Origin: Gammaproteobacteria bacterium
Lineage (GTDB): Bacteria > Pseudomonadota > Gammaproteobacteria > Burkholderiales > Burkholderiaceae_C
Direction of reading: 5' to 3'
Assembly (NCBI GenBank): GCA_018903185.1
Contig: JAHIQV010000053.1
Location: forward strand, 1-5,806
Length of the DNA stretch: 5,806 nucleotides
Below the pieces are notes generated by a model. It made no database searches and was not told the DNA's origin. It worked only from the letters and a program-made list of their open reading frames with translations. A program made the position numbers and the translations under genes. Shown here piece by piece: positions 5,690 through 5,806 of the stretch; the first letter of the stretch is position 1; each line of letters begins with the position of its first letter.

Positions 5690-5806
5690 ATGTGGAAACG
5701 ACTCTCGGTGATCTGGCTGACCGTGCGCGGTGACGCGAAACGGCTCTGGTATGCGCTGGGCCATCCCGAATCGCCGGGCTGGCTCAAGGCCGGCACGGTC
5801 GCGCTG
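5690..5806 (+). CDS. Probable YkvA/DUF1232 family membrane protein, 3'-truncated by window edge
   Basis: Only the first 39 codons are present (MWKRLSVIWLTVRGDAKRLWYALGHPESPGWLKAGTVAL). The pattern of a Trp-rich amphipathic start, RGDAKRLWYAL, a HPxxPxWLK turn and the beginning of a hydrophobic segment matches the N-terminus I recall for short YkvA-like DUF1232 proteins of betaproteobacteria. In those proteins the conserved membrane-embedded SPIDLIPD motif follows directly, but here it lies beyond the window. AGAGG at 5678-5682 with 7-nt spacing supports the ATG. The gene is separated from the viaA-like gene by 190 nt containing the palindromic repeat, so it may be a separate transcription unit. 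Function of the family is unknown. That this is a real coding start is likely; the family call is tentative because the diagnostic motif is not visible. Confidence 0.65.
   Translation, partial: MWKRLSVIWLTVRGDAKRLWYALGHPESPGWLKAGTVAL

Noticed and set aside
3904..5796. 630-codon open frame on the minus strand across the viaA-like gene
   Set aside because: It is antisense to a gene with complete MIDAS motifs. Its product is Ala/Arg/Gln/Gly/Val-rich without recognisable motifs and runs through the intergenic repeat, which is typical of a GC-rich shadow frame.
1..5806. CRISPR array, tRNA/rRNA gene, insertion sequence or defence system
   Set aside because: No spaced direct repeats, no tRNA-like fold, no transposase or terminal inverted repeats. 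The MoxR/VWA pair matches RavA-ViaA, not a known defence module.

Overview
The window is a compact, GC-rich, single-strand gene cluster. It looks like chromosomal DNA of a betaproteobacterium, most likely Comamonadaceae (Hydrogenophaga/Acidovorax-type). That placement rests on strong third-position GC bias, a thiolase that reads like Cupriavidus BktB almost motif for motif, and two GC-rich palindromic repeat units of a kind I recall from Comamonadaceae genomes. It is inference from recall, not from a search. All six genes lie on the + strand; the long minus-strand and alternate-frame ORFs are GC-driven shadows.

Layout: (1) 1-708, the 3' part of a short-chain dehydrogenase/reductase (SDR) gene whose start lies upstream of the window; (2) 741-1322, a histidine phosphatase superfamily protein with a twin-arginine (Tat) type signal peptide; (3) 1323-1471, a 149-nt spacer with a possible promoter, a 10-bp palindrome and a G-free leader ending in a strong Shine-Dalgarno; (4) 1472-2656, a BktB-type beta-ketothiolase; (5) 2660-4021, a RavA-type MoxR AAA+ ATPase; (6) 4018-5499, a ViaA-type von Willebrand factor A (VWA) protein; (7) 5500-5689, a spacer filled at its 5' end by a multi-hairpin repeat; (8) 5690-5806, the first 39 codons of a probable YkvA/DUF1232 membrane protein.

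The thiolase, ATPase and VWA genes form a tight operon: 3 nt separate bktB from ravA, and ravA and viaA overlap by 4 nt at GTGA. RavA and ViaA are known in E. coli as a chaperone-like AAA+/MIDAS pair linked to respiratory and Fe-S enzymes and to membrane lipids. Here the pair sits behind an acyl-CoA thiolase instead. No novel defence, mobile or RNA system is evident. The most unusual point is that the viaA-like start codon is followed immediately by a strong imperfect inverted repeat resembling a dispersed genomic repeat. That repeat is translated as the protein's N-terminus and may make translation depend on the ribosome finishing ravA.
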